Below are positions 17,399 to 26,670 of a stretch of DNA of 64,000 nt, piece after piece. Position numbers and translations under genes: made by a program. Under the pieces are notes generated by a model. The model was not told the DNA's origin and searched no databases. It saw nothing but the letters and a program-made list of their open reading frames with translations. Each line of letters opens with the position of its first letter. The first letter of the stretch is position 1. The DNA is taken from the NCBI RefSeq assembly GCF_000383915.1, contig NZ_KB912942.1:4865039-4929038 (forward strand), written 5' to 3'. Source of the DNA: Amycolatopsis benzoatilytica AK 16/65. GTDB taxonomy: Bacteria > Actinomycetota > Actinomycetes > Mycobacteriales > Pseudonocardiaceae.

Positions 17399-17814
17399 TG
17401 CTCCTCCCGACTACCGGACGGCGACGTAGCGGTTCGTTCGACAGTACCTTCGCGGATCGTCAAGTTCCAGACGTGCACCCCAACCGACCTGCGAAGTCCT
17501 TTGTGGACAGTGCGTGGTCCCCGGGGCGGCCGGCGACGTCTCGCGACCATTTCGTCCCTCCTGTTCGACCGGGCCGACGGGGAACACCGGCGTTCACCGC
17601 GCCGCGGCCTGGGACCACGGGGACCGGCGAGGCGGTGGTGGAACTGCCGCCGCGGAAGCCGGCGCAATCGCATTGGTCAAGGATTTTCCCCATCCCGGCG
17701 GGCGAGGGTTCTTTTTTCCGGAGTCGAAGAGGGAAGACGCTCTGCTCCGACAGCGGGCCAGGCTGCCTCGCCTCACTCAGCGGCGTCCCGGACCACCTGC
17801 TCTAGCCTCTTCCC
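17399..17814. other. Intergenic region, no gene seen
   Basis: 416 bases between the divergent activator and MarR genes. It should hold both promoters. Short open frames here lack ribosome binding sites and family motifs. A T-run (about 17706-17717) follows a GC-rich stretch but I could not find a convincing stem. Confidence 0.5.
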
Positions 17815-18249
17815 ATGTCCGCCCCTTCCGCCGAGGATGTAGCAGCCGCGCTGTTCAGCGCGGTCGGCCTGATCTCCCGCCGGCTCCGCCAGAACCCCGT
17901 CGCCGCCGAGCTGTCCCTGCCGGAGCGCTCGGCGCTGTCCCACTTGAACCGCTACGGCCCGGCCACCACCGCAGCACTGGCCCGGACCGAACAGATCACC
18001 CCGCAGGCGATGAGCACCACCATCAGCGGACTGGCCGGTCGCGGCTTCGTGCGGCGCAGCCCAGACCCGGCGGACGGACGGCAGATGATCGTCTCCCTGA
18101 CCGACGAGGGGACCGAAGTCCTGCGCGCCCGCCGCGACGCCCGGATCCGCCAGATCGCCGCTTCGCTCACCACGAGCTTCACCGCGGAGGAGCTGGCCGT
18201 GCTGGCCGAAGCGGCACCATTGCTGGACCGGCTGGGCGAGACGTTCTGA
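17815..18249 (+). CDS. MarR family transcriptional regulator
   Basis: 144 residues. Winged helix-turn-helix: LSLPERSALSHLNRYGP, TTAALARTEQITPQAMSTTISGL as DNA-reading helices (two parts), and the wing with the family aspartate-arginine motif SPDPADGRQMIVSLT. MarR dimers repress neighbouring transport or detoxification genes and are released by small phenolic or drug ligands. The co-directional ABC-F pair starts 860 bases downstream and the divergent neighbour is the GAF/Fis activator; which of them it controls is not evident. Confidence 0.88.
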   Translation: MSAPSAEDVAAALFSAVGLISRRLRQNPVAAELSLPERSALSHLNRYGPATTAALARTEQITPQAMSTTISGLAGRGFVRRSPDPADGRQMIVSLTDEGTEVLRARRDARIRQIAASLTTSFTAEELAVLAEAAPLLDRLGETF

Positions 18250-18639
18250 TCGCGCGGCGGGCGTCGTCCGGATCGGCCGGAAGATCGCATCGCCGGCAGC
18301 AGCGGAGGGACCGGTCTGCGGCCGGAGCGCCAGCCAGCGGGGACGCGTGCGGCTCAACGAGTACGCGGCGTCTGCCGTCAAGTCTCGTCGGCCGACGAGC
18401 CGGGGCTCGCCGCCGTCCGGCCCGGAACTCAGCTGCGGGGCTCAAGATCCCTTGGTATCCTTGATCGCGGCCAGCAGCACCGATCCAGAGGATTCCTATC
18501 GTGGCAGGTGAAGACGACATCTCCGGGTGAGCCCGGGGCACGGGCCTTCCCGAGGACCAGCCGCGCAGGCGGTCCCGGGAGCACGGCACCGGCCCCTCGC
18601 TGAGCCCCGGCACGGCCGTTGCTGCCGTGCACGGAGATT

Positions 18640-18935
18640 CCCCCGGTATCGCGGCAGGTCAGGCGCACCGCGCCGACGCCGCGAAGTTCGAGGGCTGCGA
18701 GGTATTCGACCCCCAGCAGGCGAAGCGCGCTACTCGGGTGCGGCTGCGCACCGAGGCAGCGTGCCGCACCCGCGATGCGGCTCACGCCACCGGATGCGGC
18801 ACCGCGACCGCGATGAGGCCAACCCAGCCGAGTGCGACGCACTTCGGCCGGACGCGGCACCGCCGCCAGGCGCAGCGCACTGGAACGGTGCAGCACCGCC
18901 GGCAGGGTGCGGCACCACCGGCGGCGGCCGCAAGC
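18640..18935. repeat. Non-coding GC-rich block with recurring GCGGCACCG-type units
   Basis: Within the 857-base gap between MarR and the first ABC-F gene, the motif TGCGGCACC/CGCGGCACC recurs (near 18795, 18853 and 18918), and GTGCGGC/GTGCCGC units alternate in both orientations. No frame has a ribosome binding site. Translated on the minus strand it reads TRVARFACWGSNTSQPSNF, a phrase I recall from spurious small proteins of Amycolatopsis genomes, so it may be a genus-specific dispersed repeat; that part is memory, not a search. It might also be a leader controlling the ABC-F genes. Confidence 0.4.
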
Positions 18936-19106
18936 CCGCCAGGTGCGCCGCCCAGCACAGGGTCGAGAGAACGCCATTTCCCGCCGCGCGCGCCAGCGCC
19001 GCCGCGGGACCGGCAAGGCCAACGGTGCGACCGAAGCCCGCCAGGTCGTCCGCCCAATCCCAGCAGGCGCCACCGCCTGCCGATCCACCGTGAGGCACGC
19101 ACCGCC

Positions 19107-20729
19107 ATGTCCGATCTCCGCATCGTCCTTTCCGGACTCTCCTTCTCCTGGCCGGACGACACGCCGGTCTTCGACCAGCTCTCCGCCACCTTCCCGGCCG
19201 GACGCACCGGGCTCGTCGCGCCCAACGGGGCAGGCAAGTCCACCCTGCTCAAGCTCATCGCGGGGCAGCTCAAGCCCGCCGCGGGCAGCGTCACGGTCGA
19301 CGGCGTCCTCGGGTACCTGCCGCAGGATCTCCCGCTTACCGCCGAGCGCACGGTCGCCGAGGTGCTCGGCGTCGACGCGATCCTCAAGGCCATCACGGCG
19401 GTCGAAGGGGGCGACGCGGCCGAGGAGCACTTCACGACCATCGGCGCCGACTGGGACGTCGAGGACCGTACGCGGGCCCAGCTCGACCGGCTCGGGCTCG
19501 GGGACGTCGCGCTCGACCGGCTGCTCGGCACGCTCAGCGGCGGCCAGGTCGTGTCGCTCGGGCTCGCCGCGCAATTGCTGCGCGACCCGGACGTCCTGCT
19601 TCTCGACGAACCCACCAACAACCTCGACCAGACCGCCCGGCACCAGCTTCGCGCGGTGCTCGACGACTGGTCCGGCTGCCTGCTCGTGGTCAGCCACGAC
19701 CGCGCGCTGCTCGACCGGATGGACCGGATCGCCGAGCTCGGCCCGGACGAAATCCGGTTCTACGGCGGCAATTTCACTGAATACGAGCAGGCCGTGCAGG
19801 CGGAGCGCGAGGTCGCCGAGAAGAACATCCGCAACGCCGAACAAGAGGTCAAGCGCGAGAAGCGCGAGATGCAGCAAGCTCGCGAGCGCGCGGCCAAACG
19901 GGCCAGCAACGCACAGCGGAACCTGTCCAGTGCCGGACTGCCGAAGATCTTCGCGGGCACCATGAAGCGCAACGCGCAGGAATCCGCGGCGAAGGCGGAC
20001 GGAGCGCACGCCTCCCGGGTCAGCGCGGCGAAAGCCAAGCTCGACCAGGCTGAGCGGTCGCTGCGCGAGGAACAGAAGATCAGTCTCGAACTGCCGAAAA
20101 CTGCGGTGCCGCAGGGGCGGACGTTGTTCGACGGCAAGCACCTGAAGGTCCGGGACTTGTTCGCGGGCGAAGGCGCGGACCTGTCGATTCGCGGTCCGGA
20201 ACGGATCGCGCTCACCGGCCCGAACGGCGTCGGCAAGTCGACATTGCTGCGGCTGGTGCACGGCACGCTCGCGCCGGACGCGGGCGAGATCAGCCGGGCG
20301 GACAGCCGGATCGCGTACCTTTCGCAGCGGCTCGACCTGCTCGACCTCGACCGGACGGTGGCGGAAAACCTCGCCGGCGCGGCACCGGAAATGCTGCCCG
20401 CGGACCGGATGAACCTGTTGGCGCGCTTCCTGTTCCGCGGTGCGCGGGCGCATCTGCCGGTCGGCGGGCTGTCCGGTGGGGAACGGCTGCGCGCGACGCT
20501 CGCGTGCGTGCTGTTCGCCGAGCCCGCTCCGCAGCTGCTGCTGCTCGACGAGCCGACGAACAACCTCGACCTGGTCAGCGCCGGTCAGCTGGAAAGCGCG
20601 CTGAACGCCTACCAGGGCGCGTTCGTCGTGGTCAGCCATGACGAACGGTTCCTCGCCGAGATCGGCGTCGACCGCTGGCTGCGGCTGGAGAACGGGCAGC
20701 TCCGGGAAACGGCCGGGATCGACGCGTGA
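19107..20729 (+). CDS. ABC-F family ATPase (first of a pair)
   Basis: 540 residues, no membrane segments. Two nucleotide-binding domains: Walker A APNGAGKST near residue 37 and GPNGVGKST near 370; signatures LSGGQ and LSGGE; Walker B LLLDEPTNNLD twice. A charged linker (about 220-310: AEREVAEKNIRNAEQEVKR, KREKREMQQARERAAKR) separates them, as in ribosome-associated ABC-F proteins that protect against ribosome-targeting antibiotics or rescue stalls. ATG is preceded by only a weak GAGG. It overlaps the next ABC-F gene by GTGA. The long upstream region could hold an attenuator, common for resistance-type ABC-F genes (inference). Confidence 0.92.
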   Translation: MSDLRIVLSGLSFSWPDDTPVFDQLSATFPAGRTGLVAPNGAGKSTLLKLIAGQLKPAAGSVTVDGVLGYLPQDLPLTAERTVAEVLGVDAILKAITAVEGGDAAEEHFTTIGADWDVEDRTRAQLDRLGLGDVALDRLLGTLSGGQVVSLGLAAQLLRDPDVLLLDEPTNNLDQTARHQLRAVLDDWSGCLLVVSHDRALLDRMDRIAELGPDEIRFYGGNFTEYEQAVQAEREVAEKNIRNAEQEVKREKREMQQARERAAKRASNAQRNLSSAGLPKIFAGTMKRNAQESAAKADGAHASRVSAAKAKLDQAERSLREEQKISLELPKTAVPQGRTLFDGKHLKVRDLFAGEGADLSIRGPERIALTGPNGVGKSTLLRLVHGTLAPDAGEISRADSRIAYLSQRLDLLDLDRTVAENLAGAAPEMLPADRMNLLARFLFRGARAHLPVGGLSGGERLRATLACVLFAEPAPQLLLLDEPTNNLDLVSAGQLESALNAYQGAFVVVSHDERFLAEIGVDRWLRLENGQLRETAGIDA

Positions 20730-22336
20730 GCGCGCTGCGCGCGCACGAGATCGTGCGGGTGCTCGGGGGACGGCGCGTGCTCGACGGGCTGTCGGTCACC
20801 GCGCCCCCCGGCCGCCGGATCGGCGTGATCGGGGAGAACGGCGCCGGGAAGTCGACCTTGCTGCGGGTGCTCGCGGGGGTGGACGCGCCCGACCGCGGCG
20901 AGGTCGAACGGCCGCCGGATCTCGGTTTCCTGCACCAGGAAATGCCGTACCACCCGGCCGCGACCATCGCGGACGTCGTCGGTCGCGCGCTCGCCGCGGC
21001 CCGCCGGGTGCTGGCCGAGCTCGAGCGGGTAGCCGCACTGCTCTCCGACGACGATCCGGCTCGGCTCGCCGAGTACTCCGGACTGCTCGACCAGGCACAG
21101 CGGCACGAAGTGTGGGATGCGGACCGCCGCGCGGAGGTCGTCCTGACCGGCCTCGGGCTCGGCGCGGTGCCGCGCGACCGCGCGCTCGGGTCGCTCTCCG
21201 GCGGCCAGCGCGGCCGCCTCGCGCTGGCCGAGCTGCTGATCCGCCGTCCGTCTGCGGTGCTGCTCGACGAACCGACCAACCATCTCGACGCCGAAGCGGT
21301 CACGTTCCTAGAACAGCAGCTGCGCGAACTGCCTGGCAGCGTGGTGTTCGCGAGTCACGACCGAGCATTCCTCGACGCCGTCTGCACCGACCTTCTCGAC
21401 CTCGATCCGTCGCCGGAAGGCCCGGTGCGCCACGGCGGCGGCTACACCGATTACCTCGGCTGGAAACGCGCCGAACGAGAACGCTGGGAACGCCAGTACC
21501 TCGAAGAACAGGAAGAGCTGGAGCAGCTGCGCGACGCGCTCGGCAGCACCGCGCATCGGATCGCACCCGGACGGATCGCGCGGGACAACGAGAAAATGGG
21601 GTTCGGCCACACGTCCGGCCGGGTGCAGAACCAGATCTCGCGGCGCGTCCGCTCCGCCGCGAAACGGCTCGAAGAGAAGGAACGCACTCAGCTGCCCGCC
21701 CCGCCGCCGCGGCTCCGGTTCCGCCCGCGCGCCCTGTCCGCCGGCCTGTCCGGCGAAAAGCTGGTCACGCTGGAAAACGTGCACCTGCCGGACCGGCTGT
21801 CCGTCGCCGGGCTGGAGATCCGGCCGGACACCCGGCTCCTGGTCACCGGCCCGAACGGCGCGGGAAAGTCCACCCTGCTCCAGGTCCTGGCCGGACGGGC
21901 GGCCGTCGACGGCGTGACCCGGCAGCCCGGCCTGCGGATCGGATTCCTCGGCCAGGACACCGCATTCGACCGGCCGAACCGGACGGCGCGCGCCACCTAC
22001 GCCGCGGTCCTCGGCCCCGAACGCGCCGCCGAGGTACCGCTTTCGTCGTTGGGGCTGCTGGGAAAGCCCGAGTCCGCCCGCCCGGTCGGCGAGCTGTCCG
22101 CCGGTCAGCGGCGCCGGCTCGCGCTGGCGCTGCTCATCGCCGACCCGCCGCAGCTGCTCCTGCTCGACGAGCCGACCAACCACCTCTCCCCCACCCTGTG
22201 CGACGAGCTGGAGGAGGCGCTGCGCACCAATCCCGGCGCGATCGTGGCCGCCACGCACGACCGGCGGCTGCGCGAACACTGGACCGGGGATCTCCTGGCG
22301 ATCGGACCGGACCACCGCGCCACGCCGGGAAGGTGA
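20726..22336 (+). CDS. ABC-F family ATPase (second of a pair)
   Basis: 536 residues beginning at GTG within the previous gene's stop (GTGA), so translation is coupled. Walker A GENGAGKST near residue 34 and GPNGAGKST near 375, signatures LSGGQ and LSAGQ, Walker B VLLDEPTNHLD and LLLDEPTNHLS. The linker (RAERERWERQYLEEQEELEQL…NEKMGFGHTSGRVQNQISRR as separate stretches) resembles the interdomain arm of macrolide/lincosamide resistance ABC-F proteins of actinomycetes. Last motif of the second Walker B has Ser where Asp is usual. Tandem ABC-F genes are uncommon; both may act on the ribosome under the same stress. Confidence 0.92.
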   Translation: MSALRAHEIVRVLGGRRVLDGLSVTAPPGRRIGVIGENGAGKSTLLRVLAGVDAPDRGEVERPPDLGFLHQEMPYHPAATIADVVGRALAAARRVLAELERVAALLSDDDPARLAEYSGLLDQAQRHEVWDADRRAEVVLTGLGLGAVPRDRALGSLSGGQRGRLALAELLIRRPSAVLLDEPTNHLDAEAVTFLEQQLRELPGSVVFASHDRAFLDAVCTDLLDLDPSPEGPVRHGGGYTDYLGWKRAERERWERQYLEEQEELEQLRDALGSTAHRIAPGRIARDNEKMGFGHTSGRVQNQISRRVRSAAKRLEEKERTQLPAPPPRLRFRPRALSAGLSGEKLVTLENVHLPDRLSVAGLEIRPDTRLLVTGPNGAGKSTLLQVLAGRAAVDGVTRQPGLRIGFLGQDTAFDRPNRTARATYAAVLGPERAAEVPLSSLGLLGKPESARPVGELSAGQRRRLALALLIADPPQLLLLDEPTNHLSPTLCDELEEALRTNPGAIVAATHDRRLREHWTGDLLAIGPDHRATPGR

Positions 22337-22552
22337 CCGCCGCGGAAGAGATCGACGATGTTCACGAGATCCCGCTCCGCGCCCGGTCGGCTACCTCGAC
22401 CCCGCGGACCTGCCGATCACCGTCCGGGGCCTCTCGCCTTCCGCTGCGGCTACGGCCGGCCGCCGGACTTCCCGCTGCCTCGGACCCAGGAACTGCTCAC
22501 GGTGCGGACCGACGGCCGCGAAGTCCGGCGGCGCCCGGAACCGGACGAATGA
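22332..22552 (+). pseudogene. Possible decayed small gene after the ABC-F pair
   Basis: A GTG at 22332 overlaps the ABC-F stop (GTGA) and opens TAAEEIDDVHEIPLRAR; a coding-like phrase GYLDPADLPITVRGL continues in a second frame and TQELLTVRTDGREVRR in a third, ending at 22552. This would be one small protein broken by two frameshifts. No family is recognised. The rest of the gap to 22815 has no gene. Confidence 0.25.
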
Positions 22553-22815
22553 CTCGCCCCGCTCGCCGGCAGCCCGCCGCCTGCCGGCGGACCGGACGGA
22601 GGCACCCCGCAGAGGGCGGATTTCCGGCTGGCCGGGGCGCGGTGAAATGCCCCGCGACCAGGCGGATCACCATGCCCTGCCGCCGTTTCGTCCCTGCTGC
22701 CGCACTCCGCGCCGGACACGTCCGTGCCAGAGTCATCGCGCGCGAACCGTGCCCTGTACTGTGACTCCGGGCCGGCAGTGTGCCTCAGGCGAGGCGACGA
22801 CGACGGGGGGTTGAC

Positions 22816-23973
22816 GTGGGCATCTTCGACAAGATCCGCGGCGAATTCATCGACATCATCGAGTGGACCGACGACAGCCGGGACACTCTCGTGTGGCGCT
22901 TCCCGCGCTACGAGAACGAGATCAAGATGAACGCCAAGCTGACCGTGCGCGAGTCGCAGGCCGCGGTGTTCGTGAACGAAGGCCAGGTCGCCGACGCCTA
23001 CCCGCCCGGCATGTACACCCTGCAGACGCAGAACATGCCGATCATGTCCACCCTCAAGGGCTGGAAGTACGGCTTCAACTCGCCGTTCAAGGCCGAGGTG
23101 TACTTCGTCAACACCCGGCAGTTCACCGACCTCAAGTGGGGCACGCAGAACCCGATCATCCTGCGCGATCCGGAGTTCGGCATGGTCCGGCTGCGCGCGT
23201 TCGGCGGCTACGCGGTCCGGGTGGTCGAGCCGGTCGCGCTGCTGAAGGAGCTGGCCGGCACCGACCCGCAGTTCCGCACCGAAGAGGTGTCGGAGTACCT
23301 GCGCAGCATGGTCATCAGCAAGCTCGGGCCGTCGATCGCGGCGGCCAAGGTGCCGATGCTCGACCTGGTCACCCAGCAGGACCAGATCGCGGGCAAGATC
23401 GCCAACGCGCTGAACCTCGAACTGCGCGAGGTCGGCGTCGAGATCTCGAAGTTCATGATCGAGAACATCTCGGTGCCGCCCGAGGTCGAGGCCGCGATGG
23501 ACAAGCGGACCCAGATGGGCGTGGTCGGCGACCTCGACCAGTACACGAAGTTCCAGTCCGCGAACGCGATCGAGGCCGCCGCCAACAACCAGGGCGGCGC
23601 GGGCGAGGGGCTCGGCATCGGACTGGGCATGGCTCTCGGCCAGCGCGCGGCCGGCCCGCAGCAGCCGCAGTACCAGCAGGCCGCCCCGCAGCAGTACCAG
23701 CAACCGCAGCAGTACCAGCAGGCGCCCCCGCCGCAGCAGCCTCCGATGCCGCCGCCGCTGCCGCAGGGCGAGCAGTGGTTCATCGGCGCGAACGGCCAGC
23801 AGCTCGGCCCGTTCGACCGCAACGGCCTCGGCCAGCAGATCTCCGCCGGCGCGCTCGTCCAGGACACGCTCGTGTGGAAGGCCGGCATGGCGCAGTGGAC
23901 GCCGGCGTCGCAGGTGCCGGAGGTGTCCGCGCTGTTCGGCGCGGCCCCGCCGCCGCTCCCGCCGCAGTCCTGA
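22816..23973 (+). CDS. SPFH-domain protein with C-terminal GYF_2 (DUF4339) domain
   Basis: GTG at 22816 follows GGGGGG at 5 bases; upstream codons are not needed. 385 residues: residues 1-260 form an SPFH/virion-core-like domain (GIFDKIRGEFIDIIEW, VFVNEGQVADAYPPGMYTL, GVEISKFMIENISVPPEVEAAMDKR as parts), then a glycine-rich stretch, a Gln/Pro low-complexity linker (about 275-315, YQQAPPPQQ type), and a C-terminal GYF_2 domain (QWFIGANGQQLGPF…LVWKAGMAQW). It resembles Bacillus YdjI, linked to membrane stress. It is 28 bases from a zinc-ribbon membrane protein like YdjG. Probably a membrane-associated scaffold. Confidence 0.85.
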   Translation: MGIFDKIRGEFIDIIEWTDDSRDTLVWRFPRYENEIKMNAKLTVRESQAAVFVNEGQVADAYPPGMYTLQTQNMPIMSTLKGWKYGFNSPFKAEVYFVNTRQFTDLKWGTQNPIILRDPEFGMVRLRAFGGYAVRVVEPVALLKELAGTDPQFRTEEVSEYLRSMVISKLGPSIAAAKVPMLDLVTQQDQIAGKIANALNLELREVGVEISKFMIENISVPPEVEAAMDKRTQMGVVGDLDQYTKFQSANAIEAAANNQGGAGEGLGIGLGMALGQRAAGPQQPQYQQAAPQQYQQPQQYQQAPPPQQPPMPPPLPQGEQWFIGANGQQLGPFDRNGLGQQISAGALVQDTLVWKAGMAQWTPASQVPEVSALFGAAPPPLPPQS

Positions 23974-24001
23974 GCCGAACCGACCGTTCCGGGGGAGACC
24001 C

Positions 24002-25147
24002 ATGACCGATCCAGGCTTCCAGCAGAGCGGCGTGGCCAACACGACCTATCCGTGCGGCGGCTGCGGGGCGCGGCTGGAGTTCGCGCCCGGCTCGACGTCC
24101 CTGCAGTGCCCGTACTGCGGGTACCGGCAGGAGATCGCGCAGGGCGACCGGCAGATCAACGAGATCCCGTTCGCCCAGCTGGCCAGCCTCGCCCGCAAGC
24201 CGGTGGGTTCCATCGGCAAGTACGTGTTCGTCTGCCAGCGGTGCGGGGCGAGAACGGAGACGAACGAGACCGCGAGCGTATGCCAGTTCTGCGGCGCGCC
24301 GCTGGTCATCGACGGCAACGCGTCCGGGCAGCTGGTTCCCGAGGGTGTGCTGCCGTTCGCGTTCGACCGCGGCGCGGTGAGCACGCACCTGAAGAAGTGG
24401 ACGGGTTCGCGCTGGTTCGCGCCGAACGCGCTGAAGAAGGTCACCACCGCCGAGTCCACCAAGAGCACCTACATCCCGCACTGGACCTACGACTCGCAGA
24501 CGGTGTCGGTCTACACCGGCTCGCGCGGCGAGTACTACTACGTGACCGAGACCTATTACGAGAACGGCGAGCGCAAGACCCGCCAGGTCCGCCACACCCG
24601 CTGGTACCCGGCGCGCGGCCGGGTCGCCCGGAACTTCGACGACGTGCTGGTGCCGGCGAGCATGCAGCTGCCGCTGCCGGAACTGGACAAGCTCGCGCCG
24701 TGGCCGCTGCTCGAATCGGCGCCGTATCAGCCCCAGTTCCTGTCCGGGCACTACGCGCTGCGCTACGACGTGGAACCGGAGAACGGCTTCGAAGAGGCCA
24801 AGAACCGGATGGCCCCGGTCATCGCCGACGACTGCAGGCACGACATCGGCGGCGACGAGCAGCGGCTGGACTCGGTCGACACCCAGCACAACAACGTGAC
24901 GTTCAAGCTGCTGCTGCTCCCGGTGTGGGTGGCGAGCTACGTGTACGCGGGCAAGACCTGGCAGATCCTGGTCAACGGCCGCACCGGCGAGATCCACGGC
25001 GAGCGTCCGTGGAGCAAGGTCAAGATCACCATCGCGGTGATCCTGGCCCTGATCGCGATCGCGGTGATCGTGTACTTCGTGGCCACCGGCAAGCATTCCG
25101 GGTCGACACACACGTCGTCCACCCACACGAGCCACACCCGGCACTGA
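24002..25147 (+). CDS. Zinc-ribbon protein with C-terminal membrane helix (YdjG-like)
   Basis: 381 residues; ATG preceded by GGGGGAG. Two zinc ribbons: CGGCGARLEF…CPYCGY at about 18-42 and CQRCGARTET…CQFCGAP at about 77-100. A large beta-rich middle (TYIPHWTYDSQTVSVYTG, Tyr-rich YYYVTETYYE) is followed by one hydrophobic helix near 345-365 (ITIAVILALIAIAVIVYF) and a Ser/Thr/His tail. Proteins of this type are often misnamed PriA-like helicases because of the zinc ribbon. With the SPFH gene just upstream it probably forms a membrane-anchored complex. The palindromic repeat 12 bases downstream may end the transcript. Confidence 0.82.
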   Translation: MTDPGFQQSGVANTTYPCGGCGARLEFAPGSTSLQCPYCGYRQEIAQGDRQINEIPFAQLASLARKPVGSIGKYVFVCQRCGARTETNETASVCQFCGAPLVIDGNASGQLVPEGVLPFAFDRGAVSTHLKKWTGSRWFAPNALKKVTTAESTKSTYIPHWTYDSQTVSVYTGSRGEYYYVTETYYENGERKTRQVRHTRWYPARGRVARNFDDVLVPASMQLPLPELDKLAPWPLLESAPYQPQFLSGHYALRYDVEPENGFEEAKNRMAPVIADDCRHDIGGDEQRLDSVDTQHNNVTFKLLLLPVWVASYVYAGKTWQILVNGRTGEIHGERPWSKVKITIAVILALIAIAVIVYFVATGKHSGSTHTSSTHTSHTRH

Positions 25148-25158
25148 TCTTTCCGAGG

Positions 25159-25210
25159 CCGTGAAGGGCCCCTTGCCGGAATCTGATTCCGGCAAGGGGG
25201 CCTTCACGGA
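25159..25210. repeat. Dispersed palindromic repeat, copy B
   Basis: A 24-base arm starting CCGTGAAGGGCCCCTTG pairs with its inverted copy (25186-25209, one mismatch) across loop CTG. It lies 12 bases after the zinc-ribbon gene and before the histidine kinase gene, where it can act as a terminator. Confidence 0.88.
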
Positions 25211-25286
25211 CAAGCCGACCGGCACGATCGGCACAATCCGGGTCTTCCCTCCCCTATCCTCGCTAGGGAAACCGGGGGGCCGATGC

Positions 25287-26552
25287 ATGCCGAAACCAGC
25301 CTTCGCAGTGCCACGCAAAGATCTGGTCCGCACCATTCTCCGCGGCAGCCCCGCAGAGCCCCCGGACCCCGCCGGCGACCTCTCCGCGGTCGGCGACGCC
25401 ACCCTGGCCCGGGCCGCCCGCTACTGGGTGGTCGTCCCGGCCGCCTACCGCATCGCCGCCTTTCTCAAGGTCTTCATCGGCTACGCCTCGGCCAACGGTG
25501 CTCTCGGCCTGCCCCAAGTCCTTTCGGCGACCGCCTTCGGGATGACCGCGAACGCGGGATTCCTCTGGTGGCTGATCCGGTCCCGCGGACTTCCCGCCCG
25601 CCGCACCCGCCCCGTCCTGATCGCCGATCTGACTGTCGGACTCCTCCTCAACGTGGTCGTCGCCGCGACCGCGCCGTCGGCGGTCCAGCCCTTCGCCGTC
25701 GACGTGGCCTGGACCTGGATGATCGGCGCGGTCGCCATGTGGGCCGGCACCCGGGGCCTCCCCGCCGCGCTGGGCCTGCTGGCCGCGGCGATCCCGGTCC
25801 GCGCCGCGCTGACCCTGGCCGGCGGTCTCCCGCTGACCGACCCGCTGGCGGTCAGCCGCTCGGTCGGCTGCCTGATCGCGCTGGCGGTGGCGATCATCGT
25901 CGCCTGCGGCATCCTCGTCCTGCTCGGCGTCGGCACCCGGTTCGCCCTCGACATCGGCTTGCGCCGCGGCCAGGAAGCCGAACGCCGCCGCACCCGGCGC
26001 CTCCTCCACGACAGCGTCCTGCAGACCCTGGAAGCGTTCGCGATCACTCCGCCCGGCGACGACGATCACGCCGCGGAACGGCTCGCCCAGCTCCGCGCCG
26101 TCGCGCACGCCGAAGCGGCCGAACTCCGCCGCAGCATCACCGAACCCGTCGACCAGCGTTCCCGGCGCACTTTCCTGGTCGAACTGGCCGACGTCGCCGC
26201 CGAACTGGCCCGCGAGGGCCTGCGCACCCAACTCGTAGCCGCGGATTTCGCCGACGACGACCGCCTTTCCGCCGACCGCCGCACCGCGTTGTGCGAAGCA
26301 GTGCGAGAAGCATTGCGCAACACCGCGAAACACGCCGGAACCCGCCAGGTCGTGCTCCGCGTCGAGGAGCGCGACGGCGGCACCGCGGTAGTCGCGCGCG
26401 ACCAGGGCCGCGGCTTCGACGTGCGCCAGCGGCGTCCCGGCTTCGGCATCCAGCAGTCCATCGAGGCGCGCTTGGCCGAGGTCGGCGGCACCGGACAGGT
26501 CGAATCGACGCCCGGCCACGGCACCCGCGTCACACTGTGGGTCCCGCACTGA
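25287..26552 (+). CDS. Orphan membrane sensor histidine kinase
   Basis: ATG at 25287 follows GGGGGG at 7 bases; the longer upstream frame would run through the palindromic repeat. 421 residues: about six hydrophobic segments over 50-225, then a DHp region with the phosphoacceptor histidine in RRLLHDSVLQTLEAF (HisKA_3-like), and a HATPase domain with N-box REALRNTAKHAG, DQGRGFD and GHGTRVTLW. It should sense a signal in the membrane and phosphorylate a response regulator, but none lies next to it: the following gene is an isochorismatase-fold protein and the preceding one a zinc-ribbon protein. Confidence 0.88.
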   Translation: MPKPAFAVPRKDLVRTILRGSPAEPPDPAGDLSAVGDATLARAARYWVVVPAAYRIAAFLKVFIGYASANGALGLPQVLSATAFGMTANAGFLWWLIRSRGLPARRTRPVLIADLTVGLLLNVVVAATAPSAVQPFAVDVAWTWMIGAVAMWAGTRGLPAALGLLAAAIPVRAALTLAGGLPLTDPLAVSRSVGCLIALAVAIIVACGILVLLGVGTRFALDIGLRRGQEAERRRTRRLLHDSVLQTLEAFAITPPGDDDHAAERLAQLRAVAHAEAAELRRSITEPVDQRSRRTFLVELADVAAELAREGLRTQLVAADFADDDRLSADRRTALCEAVREALRNTAKHAGTRQVVLRVEERDGGTAVVARDQGRGFDVRQRRPGFGIQQSIEARLAEVGGTGQVESTPGHGTRVTLWVPH

Positions 26553-26670
26553 TTAGCAACCAAGACTGTTCAGTTTGATTTACCCAGTCTAACCTGTCTA
26601 TGCTGCCGGCAGGCGCGCGATCACCCGCGCCGGACTTCGTCCTCCCCAGCCCGCAGAGAAGGACCCAGAC

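Noticed and set aside
18429..20639. Minus-strand open frame across the ABC-F gene and its leader
   Set aside because: Antisense to clear ABC-F motifs; no ribosome site.
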